The position numbers and the translations under genes were made by a program. The notes under the pieces are model-generated. The model searched no databases, had not been told where the DNA came from, and worked only from the letters and a program-made list of their open reading frames with translations. DNA of 64,000 nucleotides from assembly GCA_050084985.1 (NCBI GenBank), contig JBITNC010000001.1, forward strand, positions 38,750,001-38,814,000, read 5' to 3'. This DNA comes from Nageia nagi (lineage: Eukaryota; Pinophyta). Of this stretch, positions 1-12,189 are shown piece after piece (position 1 is the first letter of the stretch; every line of letters begins with the position of its first letter).

Positions 1-587
1 ATTTTGGTATTCTTTGACTATGGTAGTTTGACGTAGCTTGGTCAATGCCCCTGTGAAATCTTCATAGTCACTAGGACCAAAATGGATCAATAATTTTTGA
101 GTGAATTCATCCATGATGGAGTAGGATGCATCTTTGAGTACCATTGGTGCCATTAGAGAGCCTCATAGCCCAAATGAAAAGATGCCATGTGCACCTTCAA
201 ATCTTCTGCGACTTGGTTCAATGTGAAATACTATCCAACCTTATAAATCCAGCTAGTGGGATTATCTCCATCAAATCAGGGAAAATCTAATTTAGTTATG
301 CATGGAAGAATGAAACCACCTTGTTGGCTTTGAAAATTATGATGATACCCTTGTTGATTTCTTGATTGCCCTGATTGCTATGAATTGGATGCATTATTGG
401 TATGACTAAGACTTAGTTGAACACTATCACATTTACTATCAAGGGTCTATTTTTAGGTCTATATTTGTTAGATTTCTACCTTGAATGTACTGATAAGTGT
501 ATCTACCATTTATTGGATCATAGTTTGAAAGGTCATCATGGTAGGACTAGCTTATGCTATTGTTTAGGATCTTATTTTAGGTGCCAT
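1..587 (-). pseudogene. gag N-terminal part of Reina-1 (decayed)
   Basis: Gag would form the virus-like particle. The likely start codon is the ATG read on the minus strand at 587-585, beginning M-A-P-K-I-R-S. The same start is seen at 21595 (Reina-2) and 47817 (Reina-4), which supports the choice. The frame is broken by several stops and shifts. A plus-strand reading frame at 417-641 is an antisense shadow and not a gene. The zinc knuckle, protease and RT lie left of the window. Confidence 0.7.
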
Positions 588-1345
588 TTTTGGAAATTAC
601 TATTTCTAAAGCTGATATTTCTGGAAAATTGCTATTTTTAGAAGTGCTCAAAAAAGTGTATGGGTGTAATATATCAAAATGATCATCTTGAAAAGATGAT
701 CAAATGGGCTAAGTCTCTCTCGATGATTTTCGAACCCTTGAACTCTTTTTTTAACGTCTATGGGTCTATTTGCTTTTGTTAAAAACTGCTAAAATGATCT
801 AGATTTTTAGTTATTTGGCTTTGAAGTTTTTGCTACCTTTGAATTGCTATTTTTGGTGGCTATGAAAAATTACATCTCATACATTCTACTTCCTAAATCA
901 AGGTTTTTTATGTAAAAGAATGATTCTAGGGTAAGGATTATCTACTCTGTAGGCTTATCTAAGCACCACTCCTATCTAACTTTCGCAAGGAAAGAGGCTA
1001 TGAAGATGGCTTTTATGATAAGTAACTTTATAATGGCACTTGTTGGAGCACTACAGTTTACAAATGGTCAACATAGCTTCCTATCTAGTTTCAGTTTATA
1101 GCCTAGATAGTCTCCGATATACTTTTCAGTACGTGGAGTCCAATTCCATGTAGGGTTCTATCTAAGGCCTGGGTATTGGTGCAGAGTTTTTTGCATCTCA
1201 CTTCACACACAACTTTATGGGCAAGTGTGCTTGGCCAAAAATGATAGATCCTCTTGGATATTTTAAAACCCTTGGTACAGGGTTTCTAGCTTAGACCTCT
1301 AAGATTTTTTTTTTGTTTTCTTACAGTAGAATGGCCTTGGAAAGA
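588..1345 (-). other. 5' leader of Reina-1
   Basis: This is an untranslated stretch of about 760 bases between the primer-binding site and the gag start. It is conserved in Reina-2 and Reina-4 at similar length. Close to the start codon it carries short A/T-rich repeats (variants of AATTGCTATTTTTAGAA) that recur in all three copies. No open frame of note was seen. Confidence 0.6.
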
Positions 1346-1357
1346 GCTCTGATACCA
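1346..1357 (-). other. Primer-binding site (tRNA-iMet type)
   Basis: Read on the minus strand this is TGGTATCAGAGC, the classic plant initiator-methionine tRNA primer site. It lies two bases inside the 5' LTR. It is the undamaged version of the site seen as TAGTATCAAAGC in Reina-2 and Reina-4. Confidence 0.9.
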
Positions 1358-1359
1358 GA

Positions 1360-1762
1360 TGATACGATGCTACAAATATGAAAAAGGAAAATATTGTAGA
1401 AATGAAATGAATATGGAATTGAAATAGGAAAATGATAACTATCTATTGTAAATAATAGAGCATGCACTGGTAAATAGATCACAAAATAGCATTAATAAGT
1501 AGATAAGGATAGGATTTTATTGAAAAGTAATAGAATCATAGGCCGCTTTGAGGGGGCTACCTCCTTATAACTCCAAAGGAGAAAAATAATGTTCAAGATC
1601 CTTTCTCCACACACTTCTATCTATTTATAATAAACTAAACCTAACCCTAATAGTAATGCAAAATCATGCCCTACCCTTACAATCGCAATATTACAATATA
1701 GGCTGATAATTTAATAAAATACTAATACTAACACTAAAATGTTAGGATGTGGGATCCTAACA
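1360..1762 (-). repeat. 5' LTR of Reina-1 (403 bp)
   Basis: The LTR begins TGTTAGGATCCCACATCCTA on the minus strand and ends GCATCGTATCA, giving TG...CA ends. It is the same family as the LTRs at 16790-17199, 22372-22781, 46630-47029 and 51900-52299. Inside it are a TTAGGG-like motif, a TATA-type box and the family block around AAGGAGGTATCCCCCTC, which here reads in reverse near 1550. Confidence 0.9.
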
Positions 1763-4522
1763 AATTCGTATTACTACAATCCTTTATCCATAATATTTTA
1801 ATATTTTAACCATCTAATTTGAAATTCAAAAAGAGGATTACCATTCATAAATTTGAACTTAGTGGACCATAGCTTAAGGTTTATCTTGCCCATGGCATGC
1901 CTTAGTTATTCTAAATTTTCTATGAAATCATAAATTAGTAACTAATTAAGTCAATGATAGTTTATGAATCACCCTCCATTTATAAATAATTTAATTTAAG
2001 ATAATAATAAATATGACATCTTCCACTTTATTGATGATTTTATACTAAAATATAATTAATAATATATTACAAAACAATCTCACTAATCATTATAGTAACT
2101 ATCCTATAATTATTAAAATAAAATTATACTATAATTATTAACATAAGATTATACTTTGCTACATCAAATTGAATTTAAGCCTACCAACTTCTATGATTTA
2201 TACTCTTCAATCCTACTCAATATCGTTGTCTTCATCCTCTTAATAGTTATTGGAATACAAAATTCTTGTAATACATATAACATGAGAAGTTTCAACTTAA
2301 CAAAGTTAGTAAATTTTATATGACCTTATAGAAAGTTCAAAGTCGAAATTGAGTTTTAAGTATAAAATGAAATGATGGAATTAGTTGACATGTAATAAAG
2401 TGCGCTTCTCAATATCCTAGCAGACAAAGTTTCCATACGGAATAGTACAAATATTATAAACAATATTGATTTTTTGACACCACGAAAGTTATCAACGCAT
2501 TCACACGTGTGTTATCATACCAACAAATATCTAAAACTACTATTTAACTTTATGTAAAATACTTATGGCATTCCACTTTTACATCTATATCATGATTATA
2601 TATCATGGTATTCCTGAGGCACGGCCACGGAGTGTTTGCATAAAAATTGAAGATGTAAAATTACCATAAGGTTAAGTAAACCTTAATTTAATATTTTATG
2701 ATATGTGAAGGATAATAAAAATAATATAATGGTTTTGATTAATTCGTATTAGTTATTATGTAATTAATGAGTTTAAGTTTTTAAAATAGGATTAATAGTG
2801 TTAAGGTTAAAGTATTTTTATTAATTGTATTAGTAATATTAATCATCTTTACCTTAATCAAGATTATAATTTCATCTATGAATTTTTTCAAACTTTTGAG
2901 TAATAGATTAAGAACAATTTTAGATAAGAATTAATCAAACTCGTTAGTAGCCATGAATTTATTATCGGTAATGATCTACAATTTTGGCCAAAATTTAATA
3001 AGTTTACTTATATTTATAAAAATAGTGATAGTACCATACACTATATTATTTCCTCAATTTCTCTTATTAAACAAATATTGTTATCTATATTATGGTTTTG
3101 ATTAATTCTCTTATTTATAAAAATAGTGTTATCTTTCTTAATCTTAAATTAGACCTAGCACATAAAGACAACATTATCACTAATAAGATAAAAACTACAA
3201 AGATTATTTTTAAATAAAATGATCTTAAATCCTTCAAAAGGATCTCCAAGATGCACTCAACTCACCTCCAAAAACTATCTCCTTAATAATCAATCAATAT
3301 AATAATTTCACCTCAAAATCATCTACCTACATCAATAAATACTCTTGCTAAATGTCTAACATCTATTACCATAAAAAGAGATGGTATTGTAAATAAGAGA
3401 ATGTACCATGCACAAACAAATATTTATTTTGAATATAAGATCTTAATACATCATTTTGCAACCTCAAGTTTCATGCTTATATGATTTGAGTTATAATGTC
3501 TGTAAGGGTCTTTTGGTAATATAAATATATTGTATTCTTGATGATTGTTACAATGGTATCTTCATCCTTCAATTTTGGTATTTTACTCAAGTTGCTCCAT
3601 TCCATCAAATCCTACAAACATAAACATAAAACCTTCTAAAATTATATAAAATCACATCAATATTCACCTATGTTTATATATAATAAAATAAATAAAAGTA
3701 ATTGTTAAAATAAGCATGCAATGAAAACTTTCCCAATAAAGCTAATATGCATTAATAAACTTACTTAATTATCTAACATGTATGACATAAAAACTAAACT
3801 ACTATAACATGCATCATAGCAATTAATTGACATTTTAACATGCATTCATGAATCCTAAAGAAAATCATGATCTAGCTATGCTAGACTAATCATAAAATAG
3901 ATGTAATATTGAACAATATGCAATAACTTGGGAGGTATTGCAATATCAATCCAATATCATAATAATATCAAACATGCTATCTTGAATGAGCGGGATGCAT
4001 ACTTATTCATAGTGTTCACCAGGGGAAACCATAGTTAGTTGCATGGATGGTGGTTAGGTTGCATGCATTAGGTAGGTTTACATAAAGGTTAAGTGAGAAG
4101 AATTCAAATGGCAAGTTAACAAGTTTAGTTACCAACTTTGGAAGTGAACTAACATGTTAATTAAGGAGAAAAATAATATTTCTACTTATTTAAATAGATA
4201 GTATATGATTACAAGGAATCTAATTAATCATATTTGATCTTAGGTGAATCATGGGTGTGTGTAAAATCATTTATGGCCTAATATTATTTAAGTGTTATAT
4301 TTTATTTTAATATTGAACTAATAAATACCATCTAAAGGGGGATGCATCACCTCTTGTTAGAAAGCTCTTTTCGAGAGCTATCCAATAGTGTAGCATATGC
4401 CTTAATTAAATTTGTATAGAGAATGTTATTCCATATATAGGATAATAATAATATTAATTTGATTGTCTACATTTCGTAAGTGATTTTAACACCTTAACAA
4501 AAATGCATATTCTAGTATCTAC
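1763..4522. other. AT-rich stretch without a recognisable gene; probably holds a Tat-type 3' LTR
   Basis: No coding frame or RNA gene was seen. The right end (4523) is the start of a Tat-type LTR on the minus strand, so part of this stretch is probably that LTR. Its other end could not be placed because no second copy is in the window. The sequence is very AT-rich, with many short A/T runs. Confidence 0.4.
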
Positions 4523-4540
4523 ATTTTACCCCTTTTTGGA
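4523..4540 (-). other. Tat-type polypurine tract and 3' LTR start (element Tat-0)
   Basis: On the minus strand a purine run (AAAAAGGGGTAAAA) is followed directly by TGTAGATACTAGAATA. The same arrangement marks the 3' LTR start of TatA at 8973 (AAAAAAGGGGCAAAA then TGTAGACACC). This indicates a third Tat-related element on the minus strand, with its internal 3' part at 4524 and above. Confidence 0.5.
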
Positions 4541-5084
4541 CTGTTTGATAATATATATGAGAGATAATTAAAAAAACTAATAGCTATTGATTGGGATTAC
4601 AATGTATCAATATTATATGGGCGTAAATATTTGATAGATTACAACTATATTAATTAATAGGGAAAAAAATGACTTGTTTCAAGTTATGTGAAATTATAGT
4701 TGACCCAATCATGACTAGGTGTATTTTTTATTTTACTTTGCAATTGATAAAGGTTTATGATTTATTGGATACATCTTAAGTATACATTGATTGGTCAGTG
4801 GATGTTATTATCATGGATTTAGTCTATGTTTTCCATGTACAAAATTAGAACCTCTGAAGACGGACATGATAATTTGACTAATCTTTTTTCCCAACAGAGG
4901 AGGGCTAATGATAATCATTTTCAAAGACCATTGAAAATACACATGTACAAGATTAATGGTTCTTTGACTAGAAATGATTAAAACATAAGTAAAATGTATT
5001 CCCTCTCAAATGTTGAGGCAATGAGCATAAATAATAATGACAATAATTATCAAGATACAACATAAATTTCAATGGACTAAATAT

Positions 5085-5280
5085 GATCGACAAGATAAAA
5101 TATGGTTGGAAAAAGTATGGTTAACAAGATAAAATGCAGATAGATAAAGTGTTATTTACAAGATAAAATGTGACAACCAAACATGTTTGATATGATAAAA
5201 TGTGACAATAAAACATGGTTGATAAGTTAAAATATGACAATAAAATATGGTTGGGAAGATAAAATATAGATCACATTAGA
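5085..5280. repeat. Degenerate minisatellite around GACAAGATAAAATATGGTTG
   Basis: About six to seven imperfect copies of a unit of about 20-35 bases follow each other (variants such as GATAAAATGTGACAATAAAA and GATAAAATATGGTTGGGAAG). Unit length drifts, so this is an old, decayed array. Confidence 0.6.
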
Positions 5281-5599
5281 AAAGATAAAAATAGGATGGT
5301 GTTAGACAATATTAGATGAAACAATGAACATGATAGTTAGTATCTATCAAAATGTTCTATCATCTAGGATAGCTATGAATGTAAATTTTTGGTATCTTGA
5401 GGGCCAATTTTAATGTTTTATTTTTATTTTTTGTAAATAAATACTAGATATACGATAAATTAGATGTTGAGTATGATGTATTTATTAGAATGATATGATG
5501 AATAACAATATAACGTGATATTGGCATAGATGGAATGAAATATTTTTAGATCTACTTCTAGCTAAATGTGTGCAACAAGCTCTAGCTCTCATTATAATA

Positions 5600-6150
5600 T
5601 ATATGTGATTCAATAGTTTTTTTGGGACTAACTTACACTTGAGTGTAAATAATGAGAAATTTATCTCATTATAAGATATATCATCTAACAGTCTATTTAG
5701 GATCGACCTCCTCCAAAGTATGAAAAATACATTCTTACTCTTGTATGTTAAGATATATCATTTAATAGTCTTATTAAGGTTGACTTCCACCTAAGTATGA
5801 AGAATAAGGTTCTACTCTCTTTATGAGAGAGGTGATATTCCAAGACCTTAGATGAATATGATGATTGATGAGATGGATTATATTATGGATATTTTTATTT
5901 ATGACACATGATGGATGATGTGTATTTATTATAAATTATATTATGAAAACAATTTATTTTTGTTTTTGTATTATTTTCTTTAGATGTAGATATATATGAT
6001 TCAAGTTTAGAATTGAGTTTCATTTAAATATATATAGTAAGTTTTATATCTTGTAACAAGATATATAATTCAACAGTCTATTTAGGATTAATTTCCATGT
6101 GAGTATAAAAAATGAGTGCTTGCTCTTTTTATAAGAGATATCATCCAATG
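5600..6150. repeat. Degenerate tandem repeat of about 75-100 bp, four copies
   Basis: Copies begin near 5605, 5681, 5757 and 6062. They share the order ATATCAT..AACAGTCTATTTAGGAT, then CC..AGTATGAA.AAT, then TCTTACTCT and ATAAGATATATCAT. The third and fourth copies are separated by about 200 bases of TGAT-rich sequence. The array lies in the presumed 3' tail of Tat-0. Confidence 0.6.
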
Positions 6151-6833
6151 ACTACAACCTTATATTATAATTGATGAGTGATATGGGTTATGAAGAATGG
6201 GGATGATATGATGCATAAGTGGTAAATAATTATAGGTGGTAGACATGTGATATATGATAATATGATGATGATTATGATCACTTATTTCTAAATTGGACAC
6301 TCTAAAGAATACTTTCAAATTTAATTATGTTCAAGTTTTTACCACTTTGAAATTTTCAAAAAGTGAGTACAAAGCATGAATCTATATAAAAAAAATCCAT
6401 TCCTTTGATTATGTGACATTTTCATTGAATTATTTTGATGTAAAACCACACTTTAGCCTATACCTAAGACATCATTTATATAGATAAAATACCCAAACTT
6501 ACAAATCAAGGATGAGGGCTAAGATGGATTAAGGCTTAAATGGAGTGACTTGGACATGATTATATGTGCAAGTATAATAAAGTTAGACTTTAAGTGATCT
6601 AGTTGGTTTCACTAGAATGATTGCTTTTCTAAATTCCTAAAGGAGGCAATACTCTTTGATCGTCCTACTAACATGAATTGGATTAGATACGTGAAAAAGT
6701 TGATTAAGATGGAAAGCTTTAATTGGGTAAAATTATTGATCGTCTTCTCTTATTTTGTATTTGGGATTTACATGAGGATAAATGTATTGGATAGAGATGA
6801 ATATTGCCTTCTTTTTTTTTTCACTTTTGAATC

Positions 6834-6857
6834 TCTTTCTCTCTCTCTCTCTCTCTT
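6834..6857. repeat. (TC)n microsatellite
   Basis: A run of CT dinucleotides lies inside a longer pyrimidine tract (about 6810-6860). It has no sign of coding function. Confidence 0.8.
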
Positions 6858-8144
6858 TTCTTTTAACTTTTGAATCTCTATTTTTTCACCTTTTTGGTAG
6901 GTTGTCTCACTTTTAATTAGCTCTAGTGGAAGGTAAGGTGTGGAATTTCTATCTTTTTTTTTTTTATTAATGATAGTACGATTTCATTCATGCATAATGG
7001 ATGCATGGAGATATGGACAACTAAAATGAGGAAATAAGATAAATAGGTCATGCAATTTTTTTTTCTTATATCAAAAGTCTAGGCTAGATCACCAATTATA
7101 ACAACCCTCAAGATATAGTTTGTAACCATATACATCAAACACTAGTGCTTCATTATCTTTTGGATTCCATGTTAAGTGAAAAGATAAAATGGACATGGAC
7201 CTTTGTAGGTTTATGAAATTGAGTGGGATAGGTAAAAATATGGCATCCTTAATCATCACATCCAAGCACATTGAATTTTTAATTCAATCAAGTGTATAAA
7301 TCACTAAAGTAAAATACAAACACTTTTATTTTTTGAGTTCTTTCAACTTATATAAATTAGAAACCAAGCATAAAAATTGTAGGATGCATGATTTTGACCA
7401 ATCGATACAAAGATTCATTCTCCCAAGTGACTAGATAGTGTCTTTGATTTTATTAGTTTATGGTCCAGATGTGATGATGAGATCAACAAAATGTCCCCTA
7501 GTGAGGATATAAAGGTGATGCAACAAATGATTGGAGCTTTTGATTTTGAATCTTTTTGATATCATTTTTTAATGAATTTTGATTTCTTTTAGATTTTTAA
7601 AATATTTTGATAAGATTTTAAGATATATTTTTTTAAGAATTTCAAAATATTTTGATTTTTTAGATTTTTAGAAATTTTTGTTTTTAAAATATTTTTTTTT
7701 GGATATTTGGACATTTTAATTTTTTTGGATTTTTTATTTATTTATATTTCAATGCGCTAACATTGATGATGCAAACTATGATGAAGATGAAGGTGTAGTA
7801 GACCTAGACACAAAATGGAAGGTTGATGGTATCAATAATGAAGTCAAAGGTGTGTCGAGCCTAGGCCTAAGATGGAATATTTATTTTATGATAATGGATG
7901 AGTAGGGAATGGATACCAATAGGGCTATGAAGATTGATATGTAAGAGGAGGGGGTATAGATCATAATGGTGGGTAAAATAATGATGGGTGTATAAAAATG
8001 GGTGTTGGTGGAGGTGGTAAATATGATGTGATATCAAGAGGAGTATAAGGTGATCTATAAGATTGATCAAATCCTCACATAATATATATATATATTAGTT
8101 ATGATGGTCCCCTAATGGCTAGATTTATATTTTGATTGAGATTT

Positions 8145-8149
8145 ATAAT
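8145..8149. repeat. Target-site duplication of TatA, left copy (ATAAT)
   Basis: ATAAT sits directly outside the 3' LTR end and is repeated at 41447-41451 directly outside the 5' LTR. This pairs two LTRs that lie 33 kb apart. Confidence 0.8.
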
Positions 8150-8973
8150 TGTTTACTCAAAAATCAACCTTGCAAGCATGCAAAAATAAAAGCTATCACA
8201 ACCAATAGAAATTCTTTATTGATCTTTGAATAAACCTTAGTTTTAATTATAGATTACCATGCAATGGAAGGTTTCAATACAATGCATAATGTAGGCCTCT
8301 TGGAGACCCTACTTTGCTGATGTCTTCAAGCTCTAAATGTCATTTGATTGAACTTGCAACAAGAAGGATTCTAATTGCTTCTTCCTTACTATTCCTTGGC
8401 TTCTCTTTGCCTTAATCAGTTGCTAGTATTGGAATCCTACACATGCACAAACCAATAACCCATCAAACATATTTTTTCATGCTCTAAGATTTATAATAAA
8501 TAAACATGGAATAAACATCCATATAAGCAAAAATAGTAAACTAAAATATACTTAGTGATCTAGTTCTAATTCAATAGAGTAAGGATGCCTTTTTTCTCCT
8601 TGGAAGAAGTCTTACTTATAAAATTTCTATGGTAGCATTAGTTTCTCTTTTGGAATGCAAGGTTGGATGAAAAAATCTCATCCAACCTTGTCACAGATTA
8701 AATCCATGCAAGAAAAGCATAGGATCACGGATAACTCATCCTTGATTAGTTGGATTGTTTCCTTAGGTGCCTAATTTTTCTATTTTTTTCTTTATGTTTT
8801 CTATTTATAGGATCACTGGCAATTACCCATCAGGTGCTAGTGATCAGATATGATCATCGATGATTGTAATGAATCATCAACAATTGATAAACTTTAGCAA
8901 ACTTTAATGTTTGCCTAAAATTTAATCCCTCTCTTTCATTTATCAAAAGAGGTGTCACTTTTAGGTGTCTACA
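8150..8973 (-). repeat. 3' LTR of TatA (824 bp)
   Basis: On the minus strand the LTR starts TGTAGACACC and ends GAGTAAACA. It aligns over its length with 40626-41446 (for example the shared stretches around 8160-8460 and 40635-40930). It contains a TATA-type box at 8801-8810. Confidence 0.85.
8801..8810 (-). promoter_or_regulatory. TATA-type box in the TatA 3' LTR
   Basis: The minus strand reads CTATAAATAG about 165 bases inside the LTR start, a normal place for an LTR promoter. The 5' LTR has the decayed version CTATAAACAA at 41276-41285. Confidence 0.6.
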
Positions 8974-8990
8974 TTTTGCCCCTTTTTTGA
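8974..8990 (-). other. Polypurine tract of TatA
   Basis: The minus strand reads TTTCAAAAAAGGGGCAAAA immediately before the 3' LTR start TGTAGACACC. This is the expected plus-strand priming site. Confidence 0.8.
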
Positions 8991-9956
8991 AATATCCAAC
9001 ATTTTATAGGTGGAGATTATTTCAAAAAACTAAGCCTATTAAAGAGGGGGTGCAATCAAGTCTTGGACTTGTACTTCTTGATCTTAATTCAAGTTTCAAA
9101 GTAACTCATTATCTATGAATATGCTGAATTTGAGTGATTGTATTATGAATAAATCCATTTTTTGATATTTTGCATTTGACATGTTTTGAAAATAATAAAG
9201 GTTTGTAGTGCAAGGCATAACTTAGGCAGTTACCACTATACTATTATGCTATGTTAGCAGGATACAGATGAAGTCTTAACCATCAGGCATATGCCATAGC
9301 TACCATGTGATAAAGAATCTCCCTTATGAATACAAATTTTAATCATTTTTATTTTGTCCTAGCAAATAGGTTACTTGATGATCTTGCGCAAAAGTTCATC
9401 CAACAATTTTAATCATATTGAAACTCATCCTTCTTTTTTCTGTTAAAAGAATGGTCATTTTTCAAATTCAAAGTTACCTAAGAGTCTTAATTTTTTTGAA
9501 AAATTTTCAACTCTAAATTAAGTTTAACAAGCGAAGAACTCATAGTGATTTTGCCTTTGACACATATATTTTTTAATTTTTATGGTTTTTAATGGTTTTT
9601 TTTTATATTTTTAAAGATAGTTTTGATGTGAGCATATTTTGAGCACAAATATTTTGTTTGGGCAATAGTTTTTTATTTTCAATTAAGCATTGTTGGTCAT
9701 CCAAAATATATATACAAGAGTTTATAAATTACCCTATTTCATTTTGAAATTTCTCATCAATATTTACAATTAATCATGGGCTTAACTTGACCTAAAGAAT
9801 TTTTGACATAATTCAAAATATTGTATTTTTAAGCTTTTAATTAGAGACTTTTAATAAAGTGCATAGGGAAGGCCCCAAGTATTTCTCTTATTGAAATAAT
9901 TGTATAACTTGTGCATTTTAAGAAAACCTCTTTCATTCATTTATCATTTTTTTAAA

Positions 9957-10309
9957 CTTTATAATTAATTATTATTAGGTTCGAGACATCTTCCAGCCTA
10001 GAGGTAGATATCCTCATATACTTGAGGATGGTCATGTCTTGTTGACTATCATAGATCAGACCTTTCTTCATGTAGTTGGATTTGGAGCTAGGCCCTACAT
10101 GGGTCATTTCACTAGGACTACCCACTACTAGTAGCCTTGCTGAAGAGGTGGGATTCTTTGATCGGCACCTTCCATCTTCCTACAGGGGAGAGCTAGTAGT
10201 CCCATGGATGGTAGAGAGGGAAGCTCCTAAGAGCATTCTAGGGCTAATATTGTTTGTGTTCCATGTTACAATTATTAGTTTTTATGAGACTATGTTATTT
10301 TTCTTCTGA
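9957..10309 (+). pseudogene. Unidentified ORF remnant antisense to TatA
   Basis: The plus strand shows locally GC-richer, protein-like sequence in an otherwise AT-rich tail. In one frame it reads HILEDGHVLLTIIDQTFLHV and onward to about GARPYMGHF. After a shift, another frame (10076-10309) reads EVGFFDRHLPSSYRGELVV. I cannot assign a family. Its place and antisense direction match the plant-mobile-domain remnants in the TatB elements, so it could be the equivalent extra ORF of TatA. That is inference from position only. Confidence 0.3.
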
Positions 10310-11888
10310 GATTTATGGAGAGCAGGACCATTTTTGATATTTAGACATGTTATTCATAGTTTTATCATTATTTTTTGATGACGTTATCTATTTTGGGATC
10401 ATGGTAGTCATGATCGATAATCGGTTTCTTTAGATGTGATAGATACTAAGTTATATATTTTTTGATATACATGATGATGACTTTAGACTCTTATATACAT
10501 GTTTTAGTATCATATATGTGTATGTTTATGTTTTTTCAAATGTATGTGTTAAACTAGAAATGCATGAAAGTTTATTTTTATGTTTTCATTTAGTTTTAAC
10601 ACCTTATCTATGATATGTTCTATAAATTCAAAGTAGTATTTATGTTTACATAATAATATGATGTTTATAGAACATGATTTGATTTGTAAGAGAATTCAAT
10701 CAAATGCATCATTTTCCATTTTCTTGGATACTTTTATACATGGTTTTGAACATAATATACTGGTATAAACATATGTGATATCATGAATAATGTGAATGTA
10801 TGGATGTAAAACACGCATAAGATTTACAACACTTTATGGATGTAATAATGGATGCACATAAATGTATATGTACATATCAATATAAAATGTATGATACTTA
10901 AATGACCTAAGATTTTTATGAATATCATAATAACTAAACATCAATCTTAATGTGATGGCAACTTACCAAGCTTTTTATAATGATAGTAGTAATGGTATGG
11001 GATGAATGAATGGATATATAAATAAATAAGTGTAATAAATAACACCTTCAAGATCGAGTTTTGTTAATTGATCTTCAGCTTTGGTCTCATATACTAGGAA
11101 TGATATGAAACAAGATCATAATATACTTAAGTTTACCATAAACTTGTATGTGTCCAATGATGTTCATTTCCTTCTCTTAACATTTGCAAATTAAACATCT
11201 CAGGATTATAAATTATGAAATATAATTTTTTTCTTTTTGTAAGGTATGCTTTACTACCAAAAAGCATCCATAGCCCTGGTGAAGATTAACCCCTTCATCC
11301 TATTACAACCTTGCTCTATTACTAGTCAAGCATTTATAGCCTCGATAGAGGATGTTGCAATGGCCCAAGAATTCTACCTATTTTTGATTTTCTTTTCTTT
11401 TCTTTTATCCTAGCTCTTGGGTTCATGATGAAGCAAAAAGTAAGAAAACCGTACTCACATTTATACTCAAGAAATACTTAATTCTTGATTGTTTCTGTGA
11501 AAGGTGTATGAGTCTATTAGTGCACCGCCATATACCATAGTTATGTCTTTTTATAATCCTAAGTTTTTGAAAACTCAACATAGGATTTCTCAACTAAGAC
11601 CAAATATGAATAGAGTATTTATTACTTAATTCTTTATTTGTAAATATAGCTATATACATAAATGAATATTATATGGATGCATGCATGATGTGTGGATACA
11701 TATAGCTTGTTTAGTTGCCTCCATCATAATGATTGATATCTACTAATTATGACATTCAAGGTAAAGGACTAAACATTTATGAACAAAGTGGAATGATATG
11801 AACATATGGACAGTGCACCCAGTAGCTAAGATAGTTTAGAAGTATATCTTCTAAGTATATATACATATATATGTACATATATACATTT

Positions 11889-12172
11889 TTTAGTTTTTTG
11901 TATTTTTTGGAATATTTTTAATGTTTTTGTGTTTTTTGAATATTTAAATGTTTTTGTATTTTTTGAATATTTTAATATTTTTGTATTTTTTAAATATTTT
12001 GATGTTTTTATATTTTTTGAATATTTTAATATTTTTTGTATTTTTTGAATATTTTAATGTTTTTGTATTTTTTGAATATTTTAATGTTTTTGTTATTTTT
12101 GAATATTTTAAAGTTTTTATATTTTTTGAATATTTTAATGTTTTGTATTTTTTGAATCTTTTAATGTTTTAC
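11889..12172. repeat. T-rich minisatellite, about 27-28 bp unit, about ten copies
   Basis: The unit is close to TTTTTGTATTTTTTGAATAT followed by TTTAATG. The units are mostly in one frame on the plus strand, giving a repeated FLYFLNIL(I/M) peptide in the spurious frame 11948-12187. The array lies in the TatA 3' tail. Unit length varies by one or two bases, which breaks the frame pattern. It is best read as a DNA repeat and not a protein. Confidence 0.8.
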
Positions 12173-12189
12173 CTATTTCCCCACTAGAC

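Larger units (their letters stand above)
1..1762 (-). mobile_element. Reina-1: 5' part of a Reina-like Ty3/gypsy chromovirus, cut by the window edge
   Basis: This is a Ty3/gypsy LTR retrotransposon on the minus strand. Only gag, the leader, the primer-binding site and the 5' LTR lie in the window, and the rest continues to the left. It is closely similar, base for base over long runs, to 21010-22781 (Reina-2) and to the reverse complement of 46630-48400 (Reina-4), so all three are one family. The outer LTR edge is followed by AATTC (1763-1767), the presumed target duplication, whose partner is outside the window. Placement in the Reina clade rests on the domain order and gag/integrase style seen in the fuller copies, and is inference. 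Confidence 0.85.
4524..8144 (-). mobile_element. Tat-0: probable non-coding 3' tail of a Tat-like element
   Basis: This stretch lies on the internal side of the LTR start at 4523 and ends at the TatA target site. No gag or pol motif was recognised. It contains several degenerate tandem repeats (5085-5280 and 5600-6150), a CT microsatellite near 6834-6857, a T-rich block (7545-7745) and TGAT-rich sequence (5840-6260, 7780-8060). Repeat-rich tails between pol and the 3' LTR are known for the Tat/Ogre lineage. Short frames at 6673-6873 and 7867-8070 have no recognisable content. The extent and ownership of this region are inferred. Confidence 0.35.

Noticed and set aside
417-641. 74-codon plus-strand ORF
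   Set aside because: Antisense to the gag start of Reina-1; the matching region in Reina-2 does not keep the frame.
6673-6873. 66-codon plus-strand ORF ending in a serine/leucine run
   Set aside because: The end is only the CT microsatellite read in frame, and the rest has no recognisable content or second copy.
10076-10309. Possible host gene exon
   Set aside because: No splice context or second exon, and it lies inside the TatA tail; kept only as an unidentified antisense remnant.
11948-12187. Hydrophobic 79-codon ORF looking like a membrane protein
   Set aside because: It is a 27-bp minisatellite read in one frame; other units break the frame.
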